A stretch of 64,000 bases of DNA from UBA8190 sp003453695. GTDB taxonomy: Bacteria; Actinomycetota; Acidimicrobiia; Acidimicrobiales; UBA8190. The DNA is taken from the NCBI GenBank assembly GCA_036796975.1, contig DAIRBY010000008.1, positions 15,219 to 79,218 of the forward strand, read 5' to 3'. Shown here one piece after another: positions 8,078 through 16,329 of this stretch. The notes under the pieces were generated by a model that was not told where the DNA came from, searched no databases, and worked only from the letters and a program-made list of their open reading frames with translations. How positions within the stretch are numbered: position 1 is the first letter of the stretch; every line of letters starts with the position of its first letter. Position numbers and translations under genes: made by a program.

Positions 8078-8782
8078 GTGCGGATCGGCATCACCCTCCC
8101 CTCGTTCCGCTCCGACGCTCAGGCCGCCCTCGAGGCGGCCCGGCAGGCCGAGGTGCTCGGCCTCCACGGGGTGTTCGTCTTCGACCACCTGTGGCCCCTG
8201 GGCCAGCCCGAGCGGCCGGCGCTTTCGGCGTTCCCCTTGCTCGGTGCCGTTGCCGCCGTGACGAACCGGATCGCGCTGGGCACGCTCGTGGCGCGGGTGG
8301 GTCTCGTGCCCGACGACGTGCTGCTCGCCGAACTGCTCTCTCTCGAGCGCATGGCGCCGGGGCGTCTCGTCGCCGGGCTCGGCACGGGTGACTCCGAGAG
8401 CGCGCCCGAGAACCTGGCCTACGGGATCGCCTACACGCCGGCCGATCGGCGGCGCCTGCAGCTGCGCGCCGTAGGTCGGCTCTTGCGCGACGCCGGGATT
8501 CGAGTGTGGGTGGGCGGTGGGTCGCCCGCCACCAGCCAGCTGGCCGCCGAGCTCGGCGTGGCGCTCAATCTGTGGGGGGCCCAGCCTTCGGCGGTCGCCG
8601 CTTTGGCCCCGCGCACCGAGGTGACCTGGGCGGGCCCCGTTCCCGCTGAGCTGCCGCCCCTGCTCGAGTGGCTGGAGGAGATCGACCGCGCCGGCGCCAC
8701 GTGGGCGGTGTGTGCGTGGCCGGTCCCGCCGGAGGTGCTCGCCGAAGCGGCCGCCATGCGCGGGGAGCTCGACCGGGACTGA
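8078..8782 (+). CDS. Luciferase-like (LLM class) oxidoreductase, short form
   Basis: 234 residues with the TIM-barrel start MRIGITLPSF, then GLHGVFVFDHLW and the flavin/F420-binding region around TNRIALGTLVARV and LVAGLGTGDSES. The later strand VWVGGGSPATSQLAAELGVALNLWG completes the barrel. It is about 70 residues shorter than most family members because the variable insertion segments are minimal. It probably uses F420 or FMN. It begins with GTG 11 bp after the glucokinase and ends 29 bp before the aminotransferase. Substrate unknown. Confidence 0.85.
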   Translation: MRIGITLPSFRSDAQAALEAARQAEVLGLHGVFVFDHLWPLGQPERPALSAFPLLGAVAAVTNRIALGTLVARVGLVPDDVLLAELLSLERMAPGRLVAGLGTGDSESAPENLAYGIAYTPADRRRLQLRAVGRLLRDAGIRVWVGGGSPATSQLAAELGVALNLWGAQPSAVAALAPRTEVTWAGPVPAELPPLLEWLEEIDRAGATWAVCAWPVPPEVLAEAAAMRGELDRD

Positions 8783-8811
8783 ATCCCTGCCTTGGGCGGT
8801 AACCTTCCTCG

Positions 8812-10050
8812 ATGGAATTCCGCCGCATCAACGGGCTGCCTCCCTACGTCTTCGCGCACATCGACGCGCTGAAGCTGGCCGCCCGTCGCGCCGGAAGGGA
8901 CGTCATCGACCTGGGATTCGGCAACCCGGACATCCCGTCACCCGCGGTGGCGGTCGACAAGCTCGTCGAAGCGGCGCGCAACCCCCGAAACCACCGCTAC
9001 TCCGCCAGCCGCGGCATCCCCAAGCTGCGTCAGGCCATCTCGTCGCTGTACTTGCGCCGTTTCGGCGTCGACCTCGACCCTGAGACGGAGGTCGTCACCA
9101 CCATTGGCGCCAAGGAGGGCCTGTCGCACCTCATGTGGGTGCTGCTCGGGCCCGGTGACAGCGCCCTCGTCCCCTCGCCGTCGTACCCCATCCACATCTA
9201 TGCCCCGCTCTTCGCCGGCGCCGAGGTGCGCCAGGTCCGCCTGGGCGAGACCGGCGGCGCCGGTCAGGGCGACTCGAGCGCCTCGGGTGCCTCGAGCGAC
9301 TCGATGTCGGCCTCGGAGTCGTTCTTCGACAACCTGATGGAATCGTGGGGCTCGGCCTGGCCCAAGCCACGGGTGATCGTGCTCTCCTTCCCGCACAACC
9401 CGACCACCACGTGCGTCGATCTGCCCTGGATGACCCGGCTGGTCGACTTCGCCCGCGAGCATGACGTGGTGCTCGTGCACGACTTCGCCTACGCCGACAT
9501 CTCCTTCGACGGCTATCAGCCACCCTCCATCCTGCAGGTACCGGGTGCCAAGGACGTGGCCGTCGAGCTGTACTCGATGACGAAGTCCTTCTCGATGGCC
9601 GGCTGGCGCATCGCCTTTTTGGTGGGGAACCGCGAGGTGGTCTCCGCGCTCACCAAGCTGAAGAGCTACCTCGACTACGGCTCGTTCCAGCCGATCCAGA
9701 TCGCCGCCATCGTGGCAATGAACGAGGCGCCGGAGTACCCGAAGGAGGTCAACGCCACCTACATGGCGCGCCGTGACGCCTTGTGCGACGGGCTCAACCG
9801 GATCGGCTGGTCGGTGACCCGGCCGCTCGGCACCATGTTCGTGTGGGCCCCCATTCCCGAGCCCTACCGGGAGATGGGTTCCCTCGAGTTCGCCTCGCAC
9901 CTCGTGTCTGAGGCCGAGGTGGCCACCTCGCCCGGAGTCGGCTTCGGCCCCGGCGGCGACGGGCACGTGCGCTTCGCGCTCATCGAGAACGAGAAGCGCA
10001 TCGGCCAGGCAGTGCGCAACCTGCGCCGCACTCTGACGAAGCTGCAGTAG
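8812..10050 (+). CDS. alaC: Pyridoxal-phosphate aminotransferase, AlaC-like alanine transaminase
   Basis: 412 residues. The sequence follows E. coli AlaC through most of its length: INGLPPYVFAHIDALKLAARR, LGFGNPDIPSP, YSASRGIPKLRQAIS, PSYPIHIYAP, FPHNPTT, and the PLP lysine in SMTKSFSMAGWRIAF, then HVRFALIENEKRI. It should interconvert pyruvate and alanine with glutamate. One oddity is a Ser/Ala/Gly-rich insertion at about residues 145-170 (positions 9271-9315) encoded by five 9-bp repeat-like units. TAACCT is 6 nt before the ATG and there is no Shine-Dalgarno sequence, consistent with leaderless transcription. Confidence 0.9.
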   Translation: MEFRRINGLPPYVFAHIDALKLAARRAGRDVIDLGFGNPDIPSPAVAVDKLVEAARNPRNHRYSASRGIPKLRQAISSLYLRRFGVDLDPETEVVTTIGAKEGLSHLMWVLLGPGDSALVPSPSYPIHIYAPLFAGAEVRQVRLGETGGAGQGDSSASGASSDSMSASESFFDNLMESWGSAWPKPRVIVLSFPHNPTTTCVDLPWMTRLVDFAREHDVVLVHDFAYADISFDGYQPPSILQVPGAKDVAVELYSMTKSFSMAGWRIAFLVGNREVVSALTKLKSYLDYGSFQPIQIAAIVAMNEAPEYPKEVNATYMARRDALCDGLNRIGWSVTRPLGTMFVWAPIPEPYREMGSLEFASHLVSEAEVATSPGVGFGPGGDGHVRFALIENEKRIGQAVRNLRRTLTKLQ

Positions 10051-10068
10051 GAGTCCTCCCGGCTGCGC

Positions 10069-11256
10069 TCAGCGGACGGCGGTGGCCGTCGTCGGCGTGG
10101 TCTTCTTCGCCGGCGACAGGAACTGCTCGACCGCCTGGGCCACGCCGGCAGCCACGGCCTGTTGACCGGCGGCGCTGGCGGCGATCGTGGCCTCGAACGG
10201 GTCGGTGATGAACAGCGGCTCGACCACGGTGCCCGGCATGGTGCTGGGGGTGGAGAAGTAGCCGGCCTGTTCCGGGCCCAGCATGAGCAGGTGCCCGTAG
10301 TCGGCGGCCTCGGCGGCGATGCCACCTCGGTCCGGGTTGCCCGACACCGAGCCCACCTGACTGTCGGGCACGACGCCCGCATTCGGGATCTGCCACCCGT
10401 GAGTGTTCATCGCCGACAGCACGTCCCCTTCGACCACGGCGGCGAGCTGCTGGTTCTGTGCCGCGAACGATCGGGCGCTGTCGTAAGCGGCCAGGCTGCC
10501 GGCGTTGCTGGCGCTGGCGCCGGCGTCGAGATAGATGCCGACCAGCACCGCCGCTCCGGCGTCGTCGGCGCAGACGGCGCGCGCCGCCACGTCGTCATGG
10601 GCGCCCTGCAGGCTCAGTTCCTCACCCGAGACGTCCTGTGGGCCGAGCCGCAGCACGTTGGTGTCGGAGGTACGCGACACCACCACCCGGTATCCGTCCG
10701 CCCGGAGCAGCGTCATGGCGTCGAGCTCCATGGGCAGGGTGAGGGATGCTTCGCTCACACTCTGCCCCGACTCGGTGGTGCCCAGGGCGCCCGGGTCGAG
10801 GCCCCCGTGGCCGGCGTCGAGGAACACCGTCGTGTTCTTGTCTCCGCGCGTCGGTGCGAACGCCTGGCAGGCGCCGTTGGCGAACACGTGGGCGTTGACG
10901 GCTGTGCCTGTTCTCGCGTCGGTATTCGTCCCGGCTGCTGCCGATGCCGCTCCTTTCGACTTGCCGCCTTCCGAGGCGGCCACGCGGATGACGACGTACA
11001 GGGTTAGCGCCACGAGCAGGATCCGTACGACTCGGCGCCGACGTCGGAGCGTCTCGGCACGAGCCGTCCGAGCCCGGGAGCCGAGAGGCGGCGGCGATCG
11101 CCGCTGCGGCGGACTGGAGGGTCCCCGGCGCGGGGGCCCGCCCCGGCCTCGGGGCCTTGCTTCGCTCCGGGGCCCGCCCCGGCGCTCGGGCCCGGCCCGG
11201 TAGGGGCTCGTGCGCCGGGCGGGAGTGGTGCGCCGAGGCGGGGTCGACAGGGTCAT
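10069..11256 (-). CDS. Membrane-anchored N-acetylmuramoyl-L-alanine amidase (Amidase_3)
   Basis: 395 residues. An Arg/Pro-rich cytoplasmic N-terminus of about 85 residues is followed by one transmembrane segment (RILLVALTLYVVIRVAA) and a periplasmic Amidase_3 domain. Zinc-ligand motifs are VFLDAGHGGLDPGALG (His) and the catalytic/metal Glu in the SEASLTL region. The later segment VGIYLDAGASAS corresponds to the family's third His position (HxNA) but has Asp in place of His. VEPLFITDPFEA (Glu) follows. The enzyme would cut peptide stems from glycan in cell-wall remodelling; the His change could weaken activity. I chose the ATG at 11256; the frame is open upstream but lacks similarity. It is convergent with alaC. 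Confidence 0.85.
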   Translation of the reverse strand: MTLSTPPRRTTPARRTSPYRAGPERRGGPRSEARPRGRGGPPRRGPSSPPQRRSPPPLGSRARTARAETLRRRRRVVRILLVALTLYVVIRVAASEGGKSKGAASAAAGTNTDARTGTAVNAHVFANGACQAFAPTRGDKNTTVFLDAGHGGLDPGALGTTESGQSVSEASLTLPMELDAMTLLRADGYRVVVSRTSDTNVLRLGPQDVSGEELSLQGAHDDVAARAVCADDAGAAVLVGIYLDAGASASNAGSLAAYDSARSFAAQNQQLAAVVEGDVLSAMNTHGWQIPNAGVVPDSQVGSVSGNPDRGGIAAEAADYGHLLMLGPEQAGYFSTPSTMPGTVVEPLFITDPFEATIAASAAGQQAVAAGVAQAVEQFLSPAKKTTPTTATAVR

Positions 11257-11344
11257 CGAGGCGGATCGCACCAGAGAAATCTGTGGAGGTCCTGAACGAC
11301 TCTGGCAGGCCCCGTGGATCGTGGGGGCTGGTCCGCCACGGGAG

Positions 11345-11965
11345 TCAACCAGTCCGGCCCAGACGACGTTGCGCAGCGGCGGGAGCGAGGATGCCGCCCA
11401 GGCAGAAGGCGACGGCACCGTCGGCGACCTCGTCGGCCGGCCGCCCCTTCTCGAGGACGAGGACCCGGGCGAGCTGGTCGGTCACCCCCAAGATGGCGTG
11501 CGCCACGACGAGCGGGTCCTCACGGCGGATGAGCCCGGCGTCCATCCCGGCCTTCACGTGAGGCAGGGCGTCGGCCACCGCCTGCTCCTCGCCTTGGCGG
11601 ATGAGCGGGGCGAAGCGTTCCTCGGTGCGAGCGAACTCGAGAAGGACGAAGAGGTGACGGTTGACCGACAACCACGTCACGGCCGTGCGGATGCCCGACT
11701 CGATGCGCCGCACCGGATCCGGCTCGTCGGCGATGGCTTGGCGCTGGGCCCGGCGCAGGTCGCGCTGGGCGTCGGCAAGGATCTGGAGGAACAGCTCCTC
11801 CTTCGAGGCGAAGTACCAGTAGAAGACGCCTTTGCCCACGCCGAGGCCCTCGACGACGTCGGCCACCGACGTGGGGTGATAGCCCTGGGTGGCGAAGAGA
11901 TGAGCGGAGAGCTCGAGCAGCTGCTGTCGGCGCCGCTGACCACGAGCGGTGAGACGACGTGCCAC
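11345..11965 (-). CDS. TetR-family transcriptional regulator
   Basis: 206 residues from the GTG at 11965. The N-terminal helix-turn-helix reads RRQQLLELSAHLFATQGYHPTSVADVVEGLGVGKGVFYWYFASKEELF, a classic TetR DNA-binding domain; the remainder is a helical ligand-binding domain. TAGGGT lies 7 nt before this GTG, a probable -10 box that supports this start over the ATG at 12070. The gene is divergent from plsC, with an inverted repeat in between that would sit inside the coding region if the upstream ATG were used. It probably controls itself and the acyltransferase gene. Confidence 0.88.
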   Translation of the reverse strand: MARRLTARGQRRRQQLLELSAHLFATQGYHPTSVADVVEGLGVGKGVFYWYFASKEELFLQILADAQRDLRRAQRQAIADEPDPVRRIESGIRTAVTWLSVNRHLFVLLEFARTEERFAPLIRQGEEQAVADALPHVKAGMDAGLIRREDPLVVAHAILGVTDQLARVLVLEKGRPADEVADGAVAFCLGGILAPAAAQRRLGRTG

Positions 11966-12033
11966 CTGTGCGACCCTAGCAATCGCCGTGTGGCGGCCCC
12001 GGTGATGGCGCCAGTCGGGCACCTTCGGGCCGG

Positions 12034-12062
12034 TGTTCGCGAATGTGAACGCGGCGCGAACA
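12034..12062. promoter_or_regulatory. Inverted repeat, candidate TetR operator
   Basis: TGTTCGCG at 12034-12041 and its exact complement CGCGAACA at 12055-12062 are separated by 13 bp, between divergent TetR and acyltransferase genes. The spacer itself contains GTGAACGCG, which resembles another half-site. Size and location fit a TetR dimer or dimer-pair site. Inferred, not proven. Confidence 0.55.
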
Positions 12063-12111
12063 GGGACCATCGGCCGTTCTCGCGTCGTGGACGGCGCGGT
12101 AGCGTCGTGGG

Positions 12112-12882
12112 GTGGTCTACTGGGTGGTGAAGATCCTGCTCACGCCTATCTTCCGCCTGTTGTGGCGGGTGCGGGTGGAGGGCGCGTCGCAGATCCCGGC
12201 GACGGGGCCCGTGGTGCTCGCCCCCAACCACGTGAGCTTCCTCGACTCCTTCTTCCTTCCGCTCGTCGTCCGCAGGCGCGTCACGTTCGTGGCCAAGGCC
12301 GAGTACTTCGACTCGTGGAAGACGGCGTGGTTCTTCCGGGCGGTGGGGCAGATCCCCATGCGGCGCGAGGGCGGGAGCGCCTCGGAGCGGGCGTTGGCGG
12401 CGGCGCGTGACGTGCTCGAGTCCGGCGGGGTGCTCGGCATCTACCCGGAGGGGACCCGCTCGCCGGACGGCCGGCTCTATCGAGGGCACACCGGTGTGGC
12501 GCGCCTGGCCATCGGGTGCAGGGTGCCGGTCGTCCCCGTGGGGTTGGTCGGGACCTCCGAGGTGCAGCACCCCGGCTCCAACCTGCCCAGGCCCTTCAAG
12601 CAGGTGACGGTGCGGTTCGGCCCCCCGCTCGACGTGTCGCGCTACGAGCGCGCCGACGCCGCCGACCCCATGGCGCTTCGGGTGCTGACCGACGAGTTGA
12701 TGTTCGAGATCCGAACGCTCACCACCCAGGAGTACATCGACCGCTACGCCAAGCGCCACGGGGTGGTGGGCGGCTCAGAGGTGGCCTCGGTGGAGGCGTC
12801 ACCGCCGGCCGGGCCCTCGTCCCCCCCCCCGCCGCCGTTGCCTCCCCGGCGCGCCGCGGCGTCGTCCACTTCGGCCGCCTGA
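12112..12882 (+). CDS. plsC: 1-acyl-sn-glycerol-3-phosphate acyltransferase
   Basis: 256 residues of the LPLAT/AGPAT family, which acylates lysophosphatidic acid to phosphatidic acid at the inner membrane. The catalytic NHVSFLD box (HX4D, His40 and Asp45) and the substrate-binding IYPEGTRSPDG (113-117) are intact. A hydrophobic N-terminal segment suggests membrane association, and the last 45 residues are a Pro/Ala-rich tail without homology. GTG start with TAGCGT 6 nt upstream and no Shine-Dalgarno sequence. The divergent TetR gene probably regulates it. Confidence 0.9.
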   Translation: MVYWVVKILLTPIFRLLWRVRVEGASQIPATGPVVLAPNHVSFLDSFFLPLVVRRRVTFVAKAEYFDSWKTAWFFRAVGQIPMRREGGSASERALAAARDVLESGGVLGIYPEGTRSPDGRLYRGHTGVARLAIGCRVPVVPVGLVGTSEVQHPGSNLPRPFKQVTVRFGPPLDVSRYERADAADPMALRVLTDELMFEIRTLTTQEYIDRYAKRHGVVGGSEVASVEASPPAGPSSPPPPPLPPRRAAASSTSAA

Positions 12883-12931
12883 CCGGCGCCGTCGGCGGCC
12901 GCCTGCCCGGCGGCTTCCCTGTCGACGGTGC

Positions 12932-14284
12932 TCAGCTGGAGAGCGCCGGAAGCAGGTCGCGGAGCCGCACCCGTCCACCGGTTCGAAGGACGGCCGTCCG
13001 GTACACCAGCGCCGCCAGGCGCGCCACCACGACGGTGCACGCCACGCTCAACACGACCGACAGGAGGAACTGCCACCAGTTCACCTCCCCGAACCCGACC
13101 AGTGTCGGCATGGCGAAAGGGGCCGTGGGCGGCAGGTAGGCGAGGACCTTCACGAGCACCGAGGCATTGCCCGAGCTCACGCCGGTGAGCGACACGATGT
13201 AGCCGAAGACGAGCGGCGCGCTCAGGGGCAGTGCCAGGCTCTGCACCTGGTCCTGTCGCTCGGCCGTCGATCCGGCGGCGGCGTACACCCAGCTGTAGAA
13301 GGCGTAGCCGAGGATCAACCACACCAGCGAGGCTGTCAGCACGAGGGGCGCCGCCCCCTGCACCAGGCTCGATCCGACCGCCTTTGCCAACACCAGCGCG
13401 AAGGCCGCCAGGGCGACGGCCTGCACCATGGCGACGACGCCGATGCCCGTCACCTTGCCGGCGAGCAGCTGGATGGGCCGGACCGTGGCGAGCAGGACTT
13501 CCACCACCCGGCTCGCCTTCTCCTCCATCACGCCCATGAGCGTCCAGGTCAGGTACTGGGTAAGGACGATGAAGATGAGGATGACGCCGAGCAGTGCCGT
13601 CGCCTCGGCCGTCGTCCGCGTCTTCTTGCCGGGATGGACGCTCTCGACGGGCAACGGCCTGGCCTGCTCGACGGCAGTCGCCTGCTCCTCGGTGAGGCCG
13701 GCCTGGGCGAAGGCGCGCTGGATGCCCAGGGTGGTGGACAACGACCGGACGAAGCGTGCCGAGGCCGAGGTGTCGGTGGCCGACACCGGTTTGTCCACCA
13801 CGATCTTCCCCCCGCCGTCCACCACCACGGCGACCGAACCGGCGCTCAACGACTGACGAGCCGTCTGCCGGTCCCGCTCGTGGACGAGGGACACCGACAG
13901 ACCGACCCTCTTGGCCAGGACGTGGATCTCGGTGTCGAGCGTCGCCGAGCCGGCCACGACTCCCACGTTCTCGCGCTTGGTCGAACCGGAGTTGAAGGTC
14001 GGGATGACGATGGCGGCGGCCACCACGGCGAAGAGGATGAGCGTGACCGCGCGGAACACGCGGCCTCGCACTCGCTCACGGATCTCGCGCCCGGCAACGA
14101 GACCGGTGTCGCCGAGGATCTTTCTGTCGGCCCGACCCGCCCTGTCCGCCAGCTGCCTCACGAGGACGGCGAGCGCTGAGGGCCGGTGTCGATCCTGACC
14201 CCGGCGCTGCCACCGCCTCTGCAGCCCCACCCGGATCACGATGACGAGGACCAGAGCGCCGGCGACAACGGGCCAGGCCTTCAC
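12932..14284 (-). CDS. ABC-2 type transporter permease, NatB-like
   Basis: 450 residues. One N-terminal TM segment and a large extracytoplasmic loop (about residues 110-230, with VVVDGGGKIVV-like beta strands) are followed by about five TM segments at 230-430. These include the LIFIVLTQYLTWTLMGVMEEKASRVVEVLLA box that is diagnostic of the NatB/ABC2_membrane_3 family. It forms the membrane part of the exporter whose ATPase is encoded immediately upstream, with a 4-nt ATGA overlap. Substrate unknown; the family includes sodium exporters and drug exporters. Confidence 0.88.
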   Translation of the reverse strand: MKAWPVVAGALVLVIVIRVGLQRRWQRRGQDRHRPSALAVLVRQLADRAGRADRKILGDTGLVAGREIRERVRGRVFRAVTLILFAVVAAAIVIPTFNSGSTKRENVGVVAGSATLDTEIHVLAKRVGLSVSLVHERDRQTARQSLSAGSVAVVVDGGGKIVVDKPVSATDTSASARFVRSLSTTLGIQRAFAQAGLTEEQATAVEQARPLPVESVHPGKKTRTTAEATALLGVILIFIVLTQYLTWTLMGVMEEKASRVVEVLLATVRPIQLLAGKVTGIGVVAMVQAVALAAFALVLAKAVGSSLVQGAAPLVLTASLVWLILGYAFYSWVYAAAGSTAERQDQVQSLALPLSAPLVFGYIVSLTGVSSGNASVLVKVLAYLPPTAPFAMPTLVGFGEVNWWQFLLSVVLSVACTVVVARLAALVYRTAVLRTGGRVRLRDLLPALSS

Positions 14285-15180
14285 CGGCTCACCGCCTCAC
14301 GGAAGACCTCCGACAGCCGGCGGCGTTCGAAGACGAACTGGGTGACGTGTCCGGCGGCCCGGGCCGCGTCCAGCACGGCGTCGCTGTCGGTTGACGGGTC
14401 GAGGACGAGCCGCACCTCGCCCCCGTCGACCTCCGAGATCGTGACATCGGGCAGTGATCGAGCCCACGCTCCGGAGCGATCTCCCTCCACCCGGACGGTG
14501 AGACGTCGCGGCCCGCTGGTGGCCAGCTCGTCGACGCCGCCTCGCGCCACCAGGCGGCCGTGATCGATGATGGCGACGGACTCGCACAGGTCCTCGACCA
14601 GGTCGAGCTGGTGGCTCGAGAACAGCACGCACCGCCCGGCGTGCGCCTGCTCCACGAGCACGGCACCGATGGCGTCGATGCCGGTTGGGTCGAGGCCCGC
14701 CAGCGGTTCGTCGAGCACCAGGACCTCCGGGTCGTGCACCAGGGCGGCAGCCAGTTGCACCCGTTGCTGGTTTCCGTGGGACAGCGTCTCCACCTTGCTG
14801 GTGGCTCGGTCGTCCACCTGCAGGCGCTCGAGCCACTGCTTGGTGGCGGAGACGGCGCTCACCCTGTCCATCCCGTGCAGCCGGCCGAGGTACTCGAGCT
14901 CTTCGGCCACGAGCATGTTCGGGTAGAGGCCTCGCTCCTCGGGCATGTAGCCGAAGCGTCGCCGTTCTGAGGGGGCCACCGGGGACCCCTTCCACCGAAC
15001 CGATCCTGCGTCGAGGTCGGTGAGACCGAAGATGGCCCGCATGGTGGTGGTCTTCCCGGCACCGTTGGGGCCGAGAAAGCCGAACACCTGGCCCGACGGC
15101 ACCGAGAAACTGAGGTCGTCCAGTGCGATGACCGTGCCGAACCGACGCCGCAGGCCGTCGAGTTCCAACACGCCGGCCAC
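14281..15180 (-). CDS. ABC transporter ATP-binding protein, NatA-like
   Basis: 299 residues. Walker A GPNGAGKTTT near residue 40, signature LSHGNQQRVQLAAALVHDP near 130 (the LSxGxxQ form is typical of the NatA/CcmA group), Walker B VLVLDEPLAGLDP and switch His FSSHQLD. A C-terminal accessory domain follows. It is the energy subunit for the permease whose start overlaps its stop. The GTG start has TAGGCT 6 nt upstream on the reverse strand, which suggests the operon begins here with a leaderless mRNA. Confidence 0.92.
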   Translation of the reverse strand: MAGVLELDGLRRRFGTVIALDDLSFSVPSGQVFGFLGPNGAGKTTTMRAIFGLTDLDAGSVRWKGSPVAPSERRRFGYMPEERGLYPNMLVAEELEYLGRLHGMDRVSAVSATKQWLERLQVDDRATSKVETLSHGNQQRVQLAAALVHDPEVLVLDEPLAGLDPTGIDAIGAVLVEQAHAGRCVLFSSHQLDLVEDLCESVAIIDHGRLVARGGVDELATSGPRRLTVRVEGDRSGAWARSLPDVTISEVDGGEVRLVLDPSTDSDAVLDAARAAGHVTQFVFERRRLSEVFREAVSR

Positions 15181-15260
15181 GCTCGAAGCCTACGGCCCAC
15201 CCCCTGGCGAACACGGGCATGCGGGCCCCGAACGCTCGTACTGCTGGACGAGCGAGCGCC

Positions 15261-16208
15261 TCAGGCCGAAGCGAGCGCTCCCCACAGGGCCCGGTAGCTC
15301 GGGTAGGTCAGGCCGACGGTGACGTACCCGGCCTGGACGAGCTCTTCGTGGAAGCGGGGAAGGTTGCGCCACGGAATGCCCATGTCGACGTGGTGGGCAA
15401 GGTGCCATCCGGTGTTGTAGGGCACCAGCCAGAAGCTCGGCAACCACGACTGCCGGACGTGGTGGGTGGTGACCCTGCGGTCCTTGCTGGCCTCGAGCCC
15501 TCCGTGCTCGGCGATGGAGCGCAGGCGGTTGAGGACGCGCCACTGGGTCATCCACGGCAGCCACCACAGAAGCGGGTAGATCCAGATTTTGCCGGTGGCG
15601 GCCCACGAAACCGTCCACAACACCGCCTGGACGCCGAGAATGCTCAGCACGACCCGCCTGGCCCGCGGGTAGCGCACCGCTCTCACCAGGTTGACGAAGT
15701 TCTTCCACCCGGAGATGCCGACGGCGTCGCGTGTGAGGCGTTGACGAAGCTTGCGCCGCGTGCAGGGGTACCCGCCGTAGAAGTCCATGTCGGGCTCGTC
15801 GGGGCCGAACTCCTCGCGGTGGTGGGCGAAGTGGGCGCGCCGGTAGAAGGAGATGGGCGTCCACGCCGGATAGGCCACCAGCCAGGTCCCGACCCAGTCG
15901 TTGAGGCGCTTGTCGGAGAAGAGGAGCCTGTGTGCCGCTTCGTGCATGAGGATGGCGAGCCGGACGTACACCGGCCCCATCAGCACGAAGGCGATCGCGT
16001 AGCCGACGGGGTTGTCCCACCACACGGCTAGACCCACCATGGCCACGATCCACAGCCACACTGCGGCGACGCTCCTGGCGTTCCCCCAGCCGTCGATTCG
16101 ACGCAGGTCGGCGCGCAACGCCGGGATGGGGACGCCGTTGGCCTGCAGGCGTTCGGTGGGCAGGACCTGGGGCCGGACCTCTTGGGCAGCCACCATGGTG
16201 GCGGTCAT
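15261..16208 (-). CDS. Fatty-acid desaturase, membrane di-iron type
   Basis: 315 residues with the three histidine boxes of acyl-lipid/acyl-CoA desaturases: HEAAH (89-93), HFAHH (126-130) and HLAHH near residue 265. There are two pairs of hydrophobic segments (for example WLWIVAMVGLAVWW and the WIYPLLWWLPW region). The enzyme inserts a double bond or hydroxyl using O2 and two electrons at the membrane. The ATG at 16208 is nearly at the predicted transcription start of a well-formed promoter, so the mRNA is probably leaderless. It is divergent from a PaaX-like regulator that is a natural candidate to control it. Confidence 0.88.
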   Translation of the reverse strand: MTATMVAAQEVRPQVLPTERLQANGVPIPALRADLRRIDGWGNARSVAAVWLWIVAMVGLAVWWDNPVGYAIAFVLMGPVYVRLAILMHEAAHRLLFSDKRLNDWVGTWLVAYPAWTPISFYRRAHFAHHREEFGPDEPDMDFYGGYPCTRRKLRQRLTRDAVGISGWKNFVNLVRAVRYPRARRVVLSILGVQAVLWTVSWAATGKIWIYPLLWWLPWMTQWRVLNRLRSIAEHGGLEASKDRRVTTHHVRQSWLPSFWLVPYNTGWHLAHHVDMGIPWRNLPRFHEELVQAGYVTVGLTYPSYRALWGALASA

Positions 16209-16215
16209 CGTGCCT

Positions 16216-16245
16216 ATTATTACACGTTGGTGACAGTTGGTGCAA
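16216..16245 (-). promoter_or_regulatory. Promoter of the desaturase gene, consensus-like
   Basis: On the reverse strand, TTGCAC (16245-16240) and TAATAAT (16222-16216) are separated by exactly 17 nt. The expected transcription start falls within a few nt of the ATG at 16208, so the message would be leaderless. A 7-bp inverted repeat, CCTATTA (16213-16219) and TAATAGG (16251-16257), brackets the promoter and could be a repressor site. This AT-rich patch stands out in a GC-rich genome. Confidence 0.75.
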
Positions 16246-16269
16246 GATCGTAATAGGGGCGAAACGAGG

Positions 16270-16329
16270 GTGGAACAGAGGGTGGAACAGAGGGTGGAAC
16301 AGAGGGTGGAACAGAGGGTGGAACAGAGG
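16270..16329 (+). repeat. 12-bp tandem repeat at a gene start (five copies)
   Basis: The unit gtggaacagagg is repeated exactly five times from 16270. Each unit contains an in-frame GTG and an AGAGG that could serve as a Shine-Dalgarno sequence for a later copy. The array encodes the VEQR repeats of the PaaX-like regulator. Changing copy number would alter only the N-terminal length, not the reading frame. Confidence 0.9.

Noticed and set aside
16237..16269. TTG start for the PaaX-like gene
   Set aside because: It would place the start inside the divergent promoter region; the GTGs of the 12-bp repeats fit the predicted transcription start better.
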